Source of the DNA: Solirubrobacterales bacterium
GTDB lineage: Bacteria; Actinomycetota; Thermoleophilia; Solirubrobacterales; Solirubrobacteraceae
Length of the DNA: 5,568 nt
Assembly (NCBI GenBank): GCA_016215085.1
Contig: JACRMD010000268.1
Span: 1-5,568, forward strand
Direction of reading: 5' to 3'
The position numbers and the translations under genes are program-made. Below are positions 5,305 to 5,568 of the stretch, one piece after another. The notes beneath the pieces are model-generated. The model had not been told where the DNA came from. It did no database searches and was given only the letters and a program-made list of their open reading frames with translations. Numbering within the stretch: position 1 is the stretch's first letter; each line of letters starts with the position of its first letter.

Positions 5305-5568
5305 GCGGCACGAGCCCGAACGGCACGCGCCGGCCGCGGACCCGCCGCGCCTGCACGACGCGCCGGCGCCGCCGCGCCGCCGGCAGCAGCGCCAGCGCCT
5401 CGCGGTAGGCGGGCAGCAGCTCGCGCTCGCGCAGCAGCGCGTAGCCGAGCGCGGCGACCTCGTAGCCGAGGATCCACGGCGCGTGGCGCGCGAAGGACGC
5501 GGCCGTCTCGTTCTTGTAGGCCATGAGCAGCCGGTTGCGGAACTGCAGCCGGCGGTGCTCGGCCGGCA
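5264..5568 (-). CDS. Glycosyltransferase family 2 (GT-A) protein, C-terminal end (5' part outside window)
   Basis: Only the last 100 codons are in view, in the frame that enters from the right edge as PAEHRRLQFRNRLLMAYKNE. The methionine at 5524 is internal, not the start, since homologous sequence continues upstream of it. The pattern RNRLLMAYKNET followed by FARHAPWILGYEVAALGYALLREREL is typical of the C-terminal region of family-2 glycosyltransferases annotated as rhamnosyltransferase- or WcaA-like. There, a hydrophobic/amphipathic helix (APWILGYEVAALGYALL) follows the catalytic GT-A fold and probably touches the membrane. The catalytic DXD region lies outside the window. The tail is first arginine-rich and then a Ser/Ala-rich low-complexity end that overlaps the exported-protein gene by 41 bases. 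It would transfer a sugar from a nucleotide donor during surface glycan assembly, as inferred from family and neighbours. Confidence 0.85.
   Translation of the reverse strand, partial: PAEHRRLQFRNRLLMAYKNETAASFARHAPWILGYEVAALGYALLRERELLPAYREALALLPAARRRRRVVQARRVRGRRVPFGLVPPSAGASSASASTR
5272..5289. repeat. Three tandem copies of a CGAAG-based hexamer
   Basis: TCGAAG-CCGAAG-CCGAAG encodes Ser-Lys-Pro-Lys-Pro-Lys at the end of the exported protein. Read on the other strand in the frame of the family-2 glycosyltransferase it encodes alternating Ser/Ala. It lies entirely within the 41-base overlap of the two genes. Such a short repeat can expand or contract by whole codons without breaking either frame. 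Confidence 0.7.

Noticed and set aside
5264..5524. Small stand-alone 86 aa gene starting at the methionine at 5524
   Set aside because: The frame stays open to the right edge, and the residues before it (RRLQFRNRLL) fit the same family-2 glycosyltransferase pattern, so this is the C-terminal end of a longer protein.
1..5568. CRISPR arrays, tRNA or rRNA genes, insertion sequences, toxin-antitoxin or phage-defence genes
   Set aside because: No spaced direct repeats, tRNA-like folds, transposase motifs or terminal inverted repeats were seen. All the coding space is taken by glycan-synthesis, regulator and exported-protein genes.

Overview
The window is very GC-rich (clearly above 70% by eye) with G/C at almost every third codon position, so long open frames run antisense to the real genes. 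Starts are ATG or GTG and genes are often joined by 4-base stop/start overlaps. The codon use, the protein style (rich in Ala, Arg, Asp and Gly) and the cell-surface glycan genes suggest a high-GC actinobacterium. The Thermoleophilia/Solirubrobacterales group would fit, but that placement is an impression, not something the sequence proves.

Layout. Bases 1-2439 hold three minus-strand genes that read leftward as one tight unit: a compact GT-B glycosyltransferase (2439->1468), a DUF1972-type glycosyltransferase (1471->323) and the receiver domain of an OmpR-type response regulator (326->window edge). The first junction is an ATGA overlap and the second a GTGA overlap. A 72-base gap (2440-2511) separates this unit from a plus-strand set: a GT4-type glycosyltransferase (2512-3567), a second compact glycosyltransferase joined by a GTGA overlap (3564-4496) and, after 58 bases, a small exported protein of unknown family (4555-5304). 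The right edge holds the C-terminal 100 codons of a minus-strand family-2 glycosyltransferase, whose end overlaps the exported-protein gene tail-to-tail by 41 bases.

How it fits together. Four GT-B glycosyltransferases and part of a GT-A/GT2 enzyme in 5.5 kb point to a surface polysaccharide (capsule, exopolysaccharide or O-antigen-like) assembly locus. The sugars and linkages cannot be read from the sequence. The response regulator is translationally tied to the glycosyltransferase unit, so glycan synthesis and a two-component signal may be co-expressed. The exported protein acts outside the membrane and has no recognisable enzymatic motif.

No tRNA, rRNA, CRISPR array, insertion sequence or origin is visible, and no stretch longer than 72 bases lacks a gene. 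I did not find a clearly new multi-gene system. The least explained items are the exported four-cysteine protein, the coupling of the regulator to the glycosyltransferases, and the dual-coded 3' overlap.
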